Origin: Saccoglossus kowalevskii
Lineage: Eukaryota > Hemichordata > Enteropneusta > Harrimaniidae
Length of the DNA stretch: 34,302 bases
Direction of reading: 5' to 3'
Assembly: GCF_000003605.2 (NCBI RefSeq)
Contig: NW_003123417.1
Location: 260,437 to 294,738 of the forward strand
Shown here in pieces: positions 9,395 through 20,757 of this stretch. A program made the position numbers and the translations under genes. The notes beneath the pieces are model-generated. The model was not told the origin of the DNA, did not search any database, and worked only from the letters and a program-made list of their open reading frames with translations. Position 1 is the stretch's first letter. Each line of letters opens with the position of its first letter.

Positions 9395-10300
9395 AATTAC
9401 ATAAACTATTTATTAATTCATTTAATTACTCCTACATTGGATTACAATGGAGTATATTTATAGTAAAGGACTGTCTGTAGTCGGATATGTACGACTAGTA
9501 CTGGGAAACACTTTAACGACGTAACTGATTGTGTTGTGAAAATGACGGCCCAAATCATCGCAAATGTTTCTGTACAATTATACAAACGAAGAAGAATATG
9601 TTTTTGTAAGTTGATGACGACTTTTGTTCAACCTTGTGGCACATTGCATTATTCACCTTTAACACAGAGACAGTCTAAGACATAATTACTCTATGTTAAT
9701 CCATTTTCTAATCTCACGGTTGGCTCAAATTTGGCCAAGTATGGTGTAAGCATATAATCCGAAATTCTTGATAGAATATGCATACCAAAAGAAGGTCAAA
9801 TAAATGTTCAACTTCGTCTTCTCTGTCATAAAATAGGTTGATCTCCACCAATAACACCATGCCTCACTCGATAAGGCATTTTTACAGATGTAAAGAAATT
9901 TTCTAGTTGCAAGGTAGACTTAACTTCACCTTCTAGTCACTCATATTTTTGAAATCCCCAAATTTCAGACCCATACGTTAATATAGGTAAAATCAACACT
10001 GGTACCCCTAAAAATAACATCATAATTCTTGTTTTGTTTTATAATACCAGTGACATATGGGTCCGGTGGCCCTCAGTACTGAATTCAAATATAATACTGT
10101 CATACACTGGATTTTATGATGGCGTAAATTTGTTTTTTGAACATTTATATAAAATTATAAAACATTTATCCAGTAAGAATCCAAAGAAGATGCTTTCTTT
10201 CGCAGTAGAGTTTGGTAACGCCCATTACCCATGGATCCCTGCGGGGTTTCTTCAATCATTGGCCGATTTACTGCCATGAACGCAACAAATAGATCCCATC
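9395..10300 (+). repeat. Segmental duplication block F, copy 2
   Basis: Counterpart of 5640-6345. It directly follows block C with almost no gap and lacks the 67-bp tandem expansion, but carries about 350 extra bases (9540-9910) not seen in copy 1. The 81-codon frame at 10034-10279 starts at a non-ATG codon and is not conserved, so it is not called. Confidence 0.7.
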
Positions 10301-10339
10301 AAATTAATTTAAAACACTTTAAATAACAGTGATATGTTT

Positions 10340-10910
10340 GCTGAAATAAATTGAGCAGGGCGAAAACACCATTCGAGGTAGTTACAATTGGTGGTTACAG
10401 TGAGCGTAAAGTAATAATAATATTATGATTGTTTCCTCCACTGCGTGACATAATGTAACAATGTTTCTATTTGTATAAAACCCCGGATAAAAACTGATGC
10501 CTGCAATTTGTGTTCGAACTAAACGGTTATTGACTCCATCATTACCTGTATGTAGCCCCATTAATTCATACAGAATCAGTGCGAATCAAAACCCAATCGT
10601 ACAAATGCAGGTAGTATATTGTGCTGGTAAACCTGCCAATGCAGACATTGGTCCTCCCTAAGGGCGTGTTAATTTGACCCGCATTCAATAACAAGCCAAG
10701 TCGTTGATAAATACATGTTTTCTTGTTAATAAATGTAAACGAATTTGTTACGTAGTAATTAGTAAATGTGAAGCAGTAAAAATAGAAACAGAGAGGCCAA
10801 AGAAACTAACTGAAAATTCATTCGCCCGGAACGTCAGTGTCGCATTAACGTTGGGAAATGTACCACGTGACCATTGCAAGGAGGAGGGTTAGTAATTGAC
10901 ATGAATCATT
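10340..10910 (+). repeat. Dispersed block D (copy 4 of 4), without a FABP gene
   Basis: Fourth copy of the block. It has GAGCAGGGCGAAAAC (10353), GTATAAAACCCC (10476, TATA-like), AACGGTTATTGACTCCATCA, AGAATCAGTGCGAA, AAATGCAGGTAGTATATTGT (10603), TTTGACCCGCATTCAATAAC and TGTACCACGTGACCATT. It is closest to block A in the last landmarks. Unlike B and C it has no FABP gene to its left. Confidence 0.75.
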
Positions 10911-11654
10911 TGTTTGCTGTCTGAAGGAATTCGGTATAAAGATAGAACATGGCAACTTTCATAATAATCGAATAAGTATGGAATCCGTAAAACTACATCC
11001 TGTTTACAAGAACTCACAGATCGGAGTAAAACCACGTGACCAATCACGGAGAGTTTCATAAACCTTAAAGAGGTTTACACGTAGATGCTATTAAAAGAGG
11101 ATGAAAAACTTGAACCAAAACTATAGGATTTAAACGTATTTGAGCCCCAAATAAACAAAAATAAAAAATAAATACACGAATAGAATTGCATCTTATATAG
11201 TACGACATTTAAAACAACAAGTTTATTTAAATACGCAAATTACATGGAAAAGTAAATGGCAGTTGCTAATCGTTGTATTACCGGTATATTGAACAGTAAA
11301 AAAAACTAGGAGTAAGTTTGATATCGGTTTTTCCGTAAGTTAAGAAATAAGTTTTTTTTTTTTTTTTTCAATTTTGTCAAAGACCTGTCGCGTCGCAAGA
11401 GTCCCAAAGGCGCTGGCAAAATCTGTGGCGGTAACTGGAAATATAACTTGTAACTGGAAATAGTTTGTACATTGCCACAGCTTGTTTGGTCTTCACAGCT
11501 CGGCAAATAGATTCACCACGTCATTGGCGACTTTGTGAAGTGTTTCAATCGCAGTTACCAAACAAGATCGACGATGATCACCACTCCCTGCTGACGCTGC
11601 CCCGCACATTGTAAAAGTCGGGTCAAAGTTTTAGACTCGTTGCGAGTTTTATTG
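10911..11654. other. Spacer
   Basis: No gene seen. Contains a T-run (about 11350-11368) and a local direct repeat of GTAACTGGAAATA near 11431-11463. Confidence 0.5.
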
Positions 11655-11930
11655 AATCGAACTATCGTTAGAACGCCACCAGTGTTCACATCTGAGTTCG
11701 CCCCATACTCACAAGGCCCCGAATTTAATGACGTCACTCTTCTTCTCAGAGGCATCGTCAAAGTATCTTTCACTCTCGACGTCTCGAAGTAGCACTCCAA
11801 AAACAGAAGGCACGAAAGAAGAAAAAATCAGAGCTGAGGATCAAGTGAATTTAATCAGGTATATATACCACCAAGTCTTTTAGTACTTGTAAACTTAACT
11901 CGTGTATATTTAGATGTTAAATAGACTATG
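11655..11930 (+). repeat. Second copy of the zinc-finger gene 5' exon region (block G1)
   Basis: Similar to 14822-15080. Shared landmarks are GAACTATCGTTAGA (11659), CCAGTGTTCACATCT, CTCAGAGGC, TCTTTCACT, GTAGCACT, GAGGATCAAGTGAATTT and the donor-like ATCAG/GTATAT at 11858/11859. It is not protein-coding. It may be an alternative promoter and first exon of the zinc-finger gene, or the remains of a duplicated neighbour gene whose coding exon is gone. A further TGACGTCA (11730) is present only here. Confidence 0.6.
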
Positions 11931-13109
11931 TTGCCACGAGTAAAATAAGTTTAGTCTTATACTGCATGGTAAACAGCATTTCTGGCACATCGAATGGTAC
12001 CGTAAGTACAGTACGTTACGAAAACACCGATGTATAACCATATACAAACATATTTGCAGGGACCAATATGTTATATTCATGAAATACGTTCGTCTTCGCC
12101 TCACACATTATCTCGCCATAGACTTTCGCTCAATATGGCAATGGGTGATCAATATTGTTTAAAAAACCCCAATATTCGAGCGAACATTCGCGTCCGAGGC
12201 CTGTTGTCAAGCAATGATGGTTAGTGCGGACGCAGCACGGAAACGGGGACTTTTGGATTGAATTCCCCGTGCCCGTGCGTCCTGTTCGTATTCAGCAGTA
12301 TCTCACACATGCTTGGACAGATCAAAATCAAACTTCACAAGTACATTAATAAAGATGTTTTTCTTAAAATAATGAAACATGATCTTGCCCTTTCCAAAAT
12401 TTTTGAAAAATACATTATTTAATGGAAATACTTAATTATGTAAATACGCATCAATGAGAGAACCAATGTCTTTTCTATGCAATGTTTTAGTATTTTATAC
12501 TTTATTTTTTTCTATTTTATCCTATTAATGTTTTACTTTTATTTAGTTAGTTTTATCATTTTAGTCTTTTGTTATTTGTTATTTTTACCATACTAAACCC
12601 CCTGAAGGTTTTGGTTGTGTAATAAAGTTATTATTATAAAAACAATGTCGGAAAAAACACGAAAACATGATAAGACAAATATGCGATTTTGACTACACGC
12701 TCTGGTGTGACATTAAAAGATTAAATATACTAATCGTTATCTGTTTACCTCTTTCACAGTCGTGCAAAACAATCGTGATCAAAACAGGATCCTAGTTTTT
12801 AAAAATCAGGACACAATCGAGCATTCTTCATGGGTCGTGACTTCGCTATAGATTACGACTATCACTGGATCCCGGCTGCCACGACACGATTTCTGACAGT
12901 AGATTCAAACTGCTACGGACTATTCTAGATTGGCACAGTCTGGGCAATTTATTTCATTTTAAAGTTTAAATTAAATACAAATATCGCGAAATGGGGTGTT
13001 AACGCGAAATCCCCTGTTAACGCGCAATCATCCCAAATTTCGCAAAACTATATTCTTCAAATTTTTTATTATTATAATTTATCTGTAAAAAAAATCACCG
13101 AGGCTGGGC
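11931..13109. other. Spacer, AT-rich
   Basis: No gene recognised. Around 12980-13040 there is a small imperfect palindrome with GCGAAATGGG facing CCCAAATTTCGC and two GTTAACGCG strings between them, perhaps a degraded MITE. Confidence 0.45.
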
Positions 13110-13800
13110 CAGTCTAGGACTATTCCTTCAGTACATTTGACTAAATTCGCAGTGATGGCAACCTCCCGTCACCTTCATTGACTTTGGTGATTGTTTTGTT
13201 TTCGTGTAACTTGTATTTAGTCTAGTATCCACGACAAGCTGTTGAAACTATACTATTGTTATCATCTAAAATTAAACAAACGGTTATTAAAAACAAGTTC
13301 CCCCACCTGTTTACTCAAATTGTGTGGCGACCCCCCCCCCCCAGCCAATGCGGTAGGGTTTTTCCTGCCCGCTTGCCAGCTATTTTGCACGAACAGTGTT
13401 GTTGACTGCTTTTGACAACTGTTATACACTACCAGGTAATGTGCACAGTTTAATTGTCATGTTCAGTATATATTGGTAGGGTTAATGTTAACAGATAAGC
13501 ACGACATTTACACATCTTGTCTTCTCTGATCAGAATCAGTAATTACTTATACCAAGTTTCACGATGAGCAGCAAAGTACACTCGTTTACTTGTCTGCAAT
13601 ATACTCAATTCAATTCATCATAATTGTAATATTAACATTTAAAATGAGTGTTCAATGTATATTAGAAAAACAGTGTACACTGTGACGTCACGGTCTTCAT
13701 CACTCTGAAATAATTTAATAATATATGAAGATGAATTGGACTGTTTCACAACTTCAAGAGAACTCCACGATTTTTTCAGAATTGGAGTTACACCCAGGAA
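13110..13800 (+). repeat. Segmental duplication block E, copy 2
   Basis: Counterpart of 490-1120. Contains a pure C-run at about 13330-13342 not present in copy 1, and the GAGTGTTCAATGTATATTAG and CACTCTGAAATAATTTA landmarks. Non-coding. Confidence 0.7.
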
Positions 13801-14820
13801 ATTAATACAGTAGTATTTAAATTAATTAAGCAGTCAATCACGAAATAGAGAAGAATGTCCGAACGGCGCAAATGGGAACTAGCGCTCTCTGTCAGTAAAC
13901 ATGGGGTAGCTAGTTAGCAGAAACGGCGTGTTTTGGCTTTGCTAACAGGTTTTCTTCAGTTTTTTTCACGCTGCTTACTCTAACATTTCACCGTACCCAA
14001 CGCACGCTGAGATGACAACAGCAAGGCTACAATTAAGACTTGTCTGCAGATTTCCTTGATCTTGAACATATGGATTTGTTTTATGTTATTGCTCACAAAT
14101 ATTCAAATAAAACATATCTTTCCTACTAAAATGTGTCAAATAATCATGAAAATAGCGATGGTTTGAGCCATTTACAATCAGTTTCAATGGTAAAAATCGT
14201 TCGACGAGATTCCGAGAAATAATAATTATTTAATAATAATTATAATGCTTTACAGTAGAAGTCTACTCATAGTTTCTGAAAACGCTGGTTATAAATCACG
14301 TGACAATGTTCATTGGTTTATTTTGTAAAATAATGGAGGACTCATGGCACCAGGAAATGGCTTTCTTGTGTGTGTTACAGAGACATGTCACGAGAAACTT
14401 GTTCTAATATTTTTCGAAAATCGTTATTTTCAGAAAAAATCCATGGACAGGAAAACTTTACAAAAAGTGTCCCATCATTTACAGTACAGTTGTTTAGCAT
14501 ATTTGGTATTCCAGTAAGTATCCAGTCTCTGCCATGTGAACCTATCGTAAAAATGTTATAATTCTGACGAAATGGTCACTATCCACTAATATACAACGAT
14601 CACTCGATAATTAATACACTTTATTAAAAAATTGATTAATTCTGGTTATTTGCATACAAGAGTAGGCCTCTACCTAAATTCAAACAGTTATTCTCGCTTC
14701 CCCCAATTTATCTGTGCCAGTAAAACAAAAGACGTTGGCCCGTGTTTAATCAAAAATTATGTACACTTTTAAAACAATAAAACGTGATAATATTTTTGCT
14801 TTTATTTAACAGACCGCGAA
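13801..14820. other. Spacer upstream of the zinc-finger gene
   Basis: No gene seen. AT-rich with a TAATAATTATTTAATAATAATTA stretch near 14220. It would include the proximal promoter if 14822-15005 is the first exon, but no TATA box stands out. Confidence 0.45.
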
Positions 14821-14821
14821 C

Positions 14822-15005
14822 ACTGAACTATCGTTAGAGCGCCGCCAGTGTTCACATCTATCCCGTTACTCATCATCTCAGAGGCCTCAGCGAGTCTTTC
14901 ACTTCCGACGTATTGTAGCACTGTTTGAGATCTGTGTCTGCGAGAAAACGAAAAAAATCACAAAAGACAAAGAATTCAGTCTGAAGATCCTGTGAATTTT
15001 ACCAG
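14822..15005 (+). other. Probable 5' non-coding exon of the zinc-finger gene (block G2)
   Basis: The stretch ends at a strong donor, ACCAG/GTATGTAA (15005/15006), and the next good acceptor on this strand, CTCATTATAG at 16463, opens the exon with the zinc-finger start codon. No ATG-started long frame is present, which fits a leader exon. A duplicate with a donor at the same place is found at 11655-11858. The 5' limit is set by where similarity begins and is not a mapped start site. Confidence 0.5.
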
Positions 15006-16463
15006 GTATGTAATACCATCTAGTCTTTCAGTGCATTTAGACTTAAATCGTGTCGATTCTGATGTTAAATTTATCGTTACTAGGAGAATGTTGAATTGCT
15101 ACAGCATGCTTGATTCATTGTCGTAAAACCCCGGTCTCATTGCGACATCTGAGGTTACGTCAAGAAAACTTTGAAATAATCCTACATTGTAATATTCATT
15201 AGTTTTCAAATGCCCCAATCAGCGTGTCCCTATCAATTCATGTAAAACTCAAGAAGACTATTAGTGACAGTCTTGTACGAATACCACCCACTGACTATAT
15301 AATATGTATACACAAGTATCAAAATATATTGACCGATGTCGGGAAATACCACTAAACAAGTTCATAATCTGACTTCAAGTTTTGACCTCATTAGTAAAAT
15401 GTATTGCCACCATCAAAGACGTTTCAAAACAAACAAAAACAAAGAACTTTTAATTGGTACAATCATCTGTGATTGGCTTATGTTGTGTGATTCCTGTTTT
15501 AATTAGCATCTGCGGGGAAAAGTAATCTTCTGTTAAAGTAATATTCCGTCAATATGTGGTCCTCTGTTAGGCTACACGCCATGCTGCTTTTGAACTACGC
15601 ATGTGCAGTTGATATCAATTTATTTCGGTAAAACTGCGACCGTTTCCGAACTAAACCGAATGATAATTATTCACGTAACCACATTACGGGATAGTTTACC
15701 AAGTAAATAAACGAAGCATAACACAATCTCGTTCAGTGATATGATAGAGAGTGACTGGCTGCCATGTTGGTTTAATCTGTTTGTGTTACCAAGCATTTCT
15801 TGTACAAGACTTAGCAACTTTGTTACAGAAAATGATTCGAAATTCAGCCAATTGGCTATGAAACTATATACCTGTTCATATTCATATGGGCAGAGCAATT
15901 AAGTCACTTGAGTTTACAAATTCCATGTGTAAAGGAATAGAGAATTCACCAACTACTTTTTTAAGTTGAGCAGATTCAGTTCGCCTACACGTATCACATT
16001 TATGGCGATTTTGAACATCCAAATGTCCTATATGATAAACATTTTAGATAATCCTCTCTAATTGCATAGTTTTTTTTTTTTCATTTCCCCCCCCCCCAAA
16101 GTTCTTGCAGTGGCGGATCCAGCAAAATGTATTGGGAGGGCAAGCTTCGCTTAAGATATACGGAGGAAAAATCGCAGAGAAGCTATGCGTAATCCAGATG
16201 ATATGAATCGTCATGCGTTTGGGGGGCATGCCCCCCCTGGATCCGCCACTGAGTTCTTGTTAATGCAGGCACTGGAGCAAAGTGAACTTTACATAGTCGT
16301 ATTCATAAACATATCAGCAGTTTGACATTGTTTTGTCAAGAGAAAATTGAAAGAATCTGCTATAGCACTTGACAATAACACTTCTCTGAAAGCCAACATT
16401 TTTCAAATGTAAAGATAATGCTGTTGACATTAATGTCATAATACTTTTTTGTTCTCATTATAG
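15006..16463 (+). other. Probable intron 1 of the zinc-finger gene
   Basis: Bounded by GTATGT and a TATAG acceptor preceded by a T-rich tract. It contains the hAT MITE at 16108-16251 and a poly-T/poly-C tract just before it (16070-16097). No other feature is seen; the minus-strand frame at 15671-15898 has no recognisable similarity. Confidence 0.5.
16108..16251. mobile_element. Non-autonomous hAT-type MITE (144 bp)
   Basis: Perfect 15-bp terminal inverted repeats, CAGTGGCGGATCCAG at 16108-16122 and its complement at 16237-16251, flanked by a perfect 8-bp target duplication AGTTCTTG (16100-16107 and 16252-16259). CAG-starting termini with 8-bp duplications are diagnostic of the hAT superfamily. 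The inside holds a GGGGGGCATGCCCCCC palindrome next to the right end and no coding sequence. Perfect duplication and TIRs suggest a fairly recent insertion. Confidence 0.93.
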
Positions 16464-16508
16464 ATACGTATTTATATTGTCTGACATTTGAAAATATCAT
16501 ACCTAACC

Positions 16509-18530
16509 ATGAATATCAGACAAGAATTTCGAGGATCGAACCAGAAAGAAGATAAACAACTATGTTTGGAAAAACCTGCAACATTCAAGAAAAGGGTAAA
16601 AAAATATGCCCAATGTAAAGAATGTGGGAAAAAAGTTGTTGAATTGGCAATTCACATGCGAGGTCATACTGGAGAAAAACCCTATCAATGCAACTATTGT
16701 GATAAGTGTTGCACACAATTAAGTAATCTCAAATCCCATATGCGGTCACATACCGGTGAGAAGCCATTCACATGTGAAATTTGCGGAGATGCGTTTAGGT
16801 GGCAGAAACAATATAAGGGACATATGGTGAAGCACACCGACCCTGACGCGTACGCATGTAAAATTTGTGGGAAGGTATTTCTCACAAGGGTAAGCCTTAA
16901 CAAACATAACACGATACACAGGGATAAAACATTCAGATGTAATCAATGTGACAAAAGATTCACAACAAATGATGTGTTGAAACAACATATGCAAATACAT
17001 AGTGACGTGAGACCCTTCAAATGTGACCAATGTTATAAGAGTTTTAAGAGAAATGAAAGTTTGAAAATTCATCTGAGATCACACACTGGAGAAAAACCAT
17101 TTACGTGTGGTCAATGTGAAATTTCGTACTCCTCATTAAATTCTCTAAAAAAACATGTTGAAAGTGTGCATTCAGCTACAGAAGGACAATATAAATGTGA
17201 ACAGTGTGGACAGACCTTTCTTCTAAAACACAAGTTAAATGCCCACATGAATACACACTCGAAGCCTTACAAGTGTGATACATGTGGGCACAGGTCTTCT
17301 AGAAAATATGATCTAAAAAAACACATGCGTACACATACAGGTGAAAAACCTTACCAATGTGATTTATGCGAGAAAAGATTTGTTCAGTCATCTTGTCTTA
17401 ATGTACATTTAAAAACTCACAGTAGGTATAAAATTCACCAATATAAAGAATGTAAGAAGATGTTCAAGTCGGAAGAATATCTTCAACGACACCAAAAAAT
17501 GCACACACCTGAAAATCAAAAAACACACCAATGCTTGAATTGTTGTCGGAGATTCAGACGTAAGTCCGGCTTGCTAAGCCACTTGAGAACATATACCGGC
17601 GAAAAACCATTTAAGTGTCACCAATGTGACGTCAAATTTGCCTGCAGCAAAAGTTTAAAATATCACATGAAACTCCACCCTGGAGTAAAGACATACAAAT
17701 GTCAAATTTGTGAAACGCACCTACGTCGCAAAGACTATTTGAAGAAACACATGCAAATACACGGTGATGAAACACCATACAAATGTGAGGTATGTGGCAA
17801 AGGTTTCAATCATCAGATAGGTATCAAGAGACATATGCAAAAACATACTGGTGTGAAACTTCACCCGTGTAATGAATGCGATAAATCATTTTCTGAATCA
17901 GAATCTTTAAAGCGGCATATGCTTCTTCATACCGGTGAGCAGCAGCCAGTATACCAATGTGAACATTGTGAAAAATCATATGCATGGCGGAAATCTCTTG
18001 TGAATCATTTGAAAATACACAACCGAGCAACACCACGGGTGTGCAAAAAATGTGGTACAAAATTTCCAGATAGTGATAGTTTGAAGCGACACGCATGTTC
18101 GAATATACCGTCATTGTACCAATGTCGAGAATGTGGGATTTCCTTTGAAGATAAAACAAATCTAAAACGTCACATGCAAGGAAATACTAAAGAAGCGTAC
18201 CAATGTGACAAGTGTGCCAGACATTTAGTAATGAGCAAGTGTGCATGGAAGAAACACGACAAAATACATGATCCTTTGAAGAAACTGCTCAACCCTCTTT
18301 TTGAAATTCATGAACGACGTTTACCCCCAAATCGTCCAAGACTTGAGAAAACCGACCTAAGAATAAAGTTACACAAACTGCCTCTACATTTCTTATCACG
18401 TAAACGGCAAGATAAAGATAGTTTACGTTGTTATATCACAAATTCAAACGGAATTGACTGCATGATGGAGAAAACAGGTTTAATGACCTTAAGTGCCAAT
18501 ACCGTCGAATGCTACAGAATTATATTTTGA
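16509..18530 (+). CDS. Poly-C2H2 zinc-finger protein
   Basis: 673 residues encoded in one exon. About twenty C2H2-type units run from residue 36 to 587 at a 26-30-residue period, joined by TGEKPY/F-type linkers in several places; such arrays bind DNA, and this is probably a nuclear transcription factor. Units 2-10 (C61 to about 311) and 13-17 (C370 to about 511) have intact C-x2-C...H-x3-4-H sets. Unit 1 is three residues short between C39 and H49; unit 11 has Y312 for the first Cys; unit 12 has Y362, unit 18 has N532 and unit 19 has N559 for the last His; unit 20 has one extra residue. No KRAB, SCAN, BTB or ZAD domain is visible. An 86-residue, partly basic C-terminal tail follows. The ATG at 16509 is the first in frame after an in-frame TGA (16482) that lies inside the predicted exon, and the context is ACCATGA. 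Orthology cannot be assigned. Confidence 0.95.
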   Translation: MNIRQEFRGSNQKEDKQLCLEKPATFKKRVKKYAQCKECGKKVVELAIHMRGHTGEKPYQCNYCDKCCTQLSNLKSHMRSHTGEKPFTCEICGDAFRWQKQYKGHMVKHTDPDAYACKICGKVFLTRVSLNKHNTIHRDKTFRCNQCDKRFTTNDVLKQHMQIHSDVRPFKCDQCYKSFKRNESLKIHLRSHTGEKPFTCGQCEISYSSLNSLKKHVESVHSATEGQYKCEQCGQTFLLKHKLNAHMNTHSKPYKCDTCGHRSSRKYDLKKHMRTHTGEKPYQCDLCEKRFVQSSCLNVHLKTHSRYKIHQYKECKKMFKSEEYLQRHQKMHTPENQKTHQCLNCCRRFRRKSGLLSHLRTYTGEKPFKCHQCDVKFACSKSLKYHMKLHPGVKTYKCQICETHLRRKDYLKKHMQIHGDETPYKCEVCGKGFNHQIGIKRHMQKHTGVKLHPCNECDKSFSESESLKRHMLLHTGEQQPVYQCEHCEKSYAWRKSLVNHLKIHNRATPRVCKKCGTKFPDSDSLKRHACSNIPSLYQCRECGISFEDKTNLKRHMQGNTKEAYQCDKCARHLVMSKCAWKKHDKIHDPLKKLLNPLFEIHERRLPPNRPRLEKTDLRIKLHKLPLHFLSRKRQDKDSLRCYITNSNGIDCMMEKTGLMTLSANTVECYRIIF

Positions 18531-20580
18531 AAACCTCCCATAAATTCATTATATTTTCCATGGAGTACTTCTTCATGGTTCAACTGCATTGTAGGTAATA
18601 CTATATTTCCGACAATAGTAAATATATTTTGGGCTTTTATCTACCAATTTTCAAATTTGACTTTCGCATTCTGTTAAACAATAATTGATTTAAAATGTTG
18701 TTATAACTACTAAGTAATATGTTAGATTTGACATTTCAATATCGCTTAGTTTTTTGTCAATTTATAATCAGAATCTGCAAATTTGGCACTTTACTGCTAC
18801 GATGACAGTATTTACTGTACGTTATATATTCTTTTTATTTTTTAATTGTTAATCGAAATATGTGTAATTATATGGAGGTCTTTTTTGTTATATTATCAAT
18901 AATCAATCATGTTTCAATGTTTCAGTTTACAAGATTTTTTATTAAATTTGTATGTGTATTTTTATTTCTATTATACTATTAATTCAATTCCAATTTTTAC
19001 CAAACAACAAATCATTGTGTTTTTTTACTACATTGTGCGAAACACACAATAGGAGTCTTTGTAGTTAGTGTATCTGTCTGTATGCATGTTTTTATGTCTG
19101 TCTGCTCTATCAATATATCAACAACCACCCATCAGATTCCAAATTAGTACATAGGTGTCCCTGAATAAGCCATATACGTTTTTTAGGGTTCAATATGTGC
19201 TTAATAATTACCCAATTTGCATAAATTGATCAATTTATATGTATATATGTTGCCTGACATGATATATGAACCGAAATATCTTGTCATTATATATTGTCAT
19301 GATTTCAATGATGATTGTTATACCATAGCAACTTTGAACCACCCTGATCATTGTTTGTATATTTTTAAATGTCGTGTTTTCTCTTTTGTATGCAATAATT
19401 GCAATTTTTACTTGGTGTGTACTAGAGATGCGCTACTAATATAGTAAACAATATTCCTTATTAGTACCTCGTGCAACCAATACTCTCAGCTCACGGCCGG
19501 AGTCTTTTTTATTAAGGCTGTTTTTTGGTTATTAGAGAGATGAACAATGCGACTTACTTTGATTTGTGTAACAGTTTTAAGTTGTAACCAAATTTCATTT
19601 GTATCTTCAATATATTCAACTTTAATTCATGCATTGGAGAACAATGTGTAATCGTTCTGCATCAATAATTTGTACTTAAGTTTTTAAAATACTCAACGTA
19701 AATTTTGCATATTAGTGTGCATAATGTGTGCATAATTTGACACGTATTGGTTTTAAATGCATGGTCAGATTTCATTCAAACTTGGAAATGACGTATTCCA
19801 CAGTGAACCTCTGCATGTCAGTTTGTTCCGGGATTTGACTGGCAATGTTTGTTTGCTATAGTTCAAATAAGTCTGACATTGTGAAATTCTTTCGTTTTTT
19901 TTTGGAAGAGGAAAACTGATTTTGACAAGATATTTCAGAAATTTATATTAAAAATAACTGTATAGATTTTATTCAAACACATTTTGTGGTTTGATTTGAA
20001 TGAATAATTAGTGTTGATTATTTGTGTTCACATATTGCTTAAAACATTTAATCGTTATGTCAGTGTATTAATATTATAATAAATTTATAATATAACATGT
20101 AAATGTAACACAAATATCTAGAAGATCATCATTCCTAACTACTTACTATTTTGAATTGTTTTTGAGTTTGAATTGTACTGTACTAGTCTAGAAGAATTAA
20201 TGAAATAGACTAAACTAGTTGAATATTATTACTGAATTTATTATTGTTTTAACATATATTTTAGTGTGTTACCAAACCTTTTATCTGAATTTTACCAGAA
20301 TCCTCTTAACTAATTCACCAGTAAGGTAAAAGGTAAAATCTACTTACATAAATAATATAATTGCATACAGTTAAATGTTAGTTTCCTTCATTGAAGTTAC
20401 AAATTATCTGTTAATTTCAAAAATATAAATTGTAGAGAGCATTGTTCACTCTCCACTCAGACAATATTAACCTCTTATTGATCCCCAAGCATAATCATAA
20501 CCTGAATGGTTCGTAATGAATGTGTATAGTTATTAAAATAAATAGGATGTTTTTTGTTGTTCGAGATTCAGCTTGTGTAT
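18531..20580. other. 3' UTR and AT-rich intergenic region
   Basis: No ORF of note. Candidate poly(A) signals for the zinc-finger gene include ATTAAA at 18941-18946 and AATAAA at 20078-20083; there is no way to choose between them from sequence. A 75-codon frame at 19217-19444 is AT-rich and starts at a non-ATG codon, so it is not called. Confidence 0.45.
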
Positions 20581-20589
20581 TTCTATCTA

Positions 20590-20645
20590 GTAATTGTGGG
20601 GGCGTTTTAAGTACGTCGTTTGTGCGAGTTTGAATCTCGTGTTGT
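20590..20645 (+). repeat. Possible tRNA-derived fragment
   Basis: GCGAG-TTTGAAT-CTCG at about 20627-20642 forms a T-arm with a B-box core GTTTGAATC, and a weak A-box-like TAGTAATTGTGG lies about 40 bp upstream. There is no acceptor stem or full cloverleaf, so this is at best a SINE or tRNA pseudogene relic. Confidence 0.3.
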
Positions 20646-20757
20646 CTGCTATGTCAATGTTCGTTTGCTTGTAATGATATTCATAATATACATAAACTTA
20701 CATTGGCCAGTTGAACAAACCTTCACTTAGCGCATACAGCAATGTATATGTACTTAA

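Noticed and set aside
16488..16508. Seven extra residues at the zinc-finger N-terminus
   Set aside because: They would need a TTG start; the ATG at 16509 is the first in frame after an in-frame stop.
16694..18159. Minus-strand frames of 72-111 codons over the zinc-finger gene
   Set aside because: Antisense shadows of the repetitive C2H2 coding sequence.
20590..20645. Functional tRNA gene
   Set aside because: Only a T-arm/B-box is convincing; no acceptor stem or full cloverleaf.
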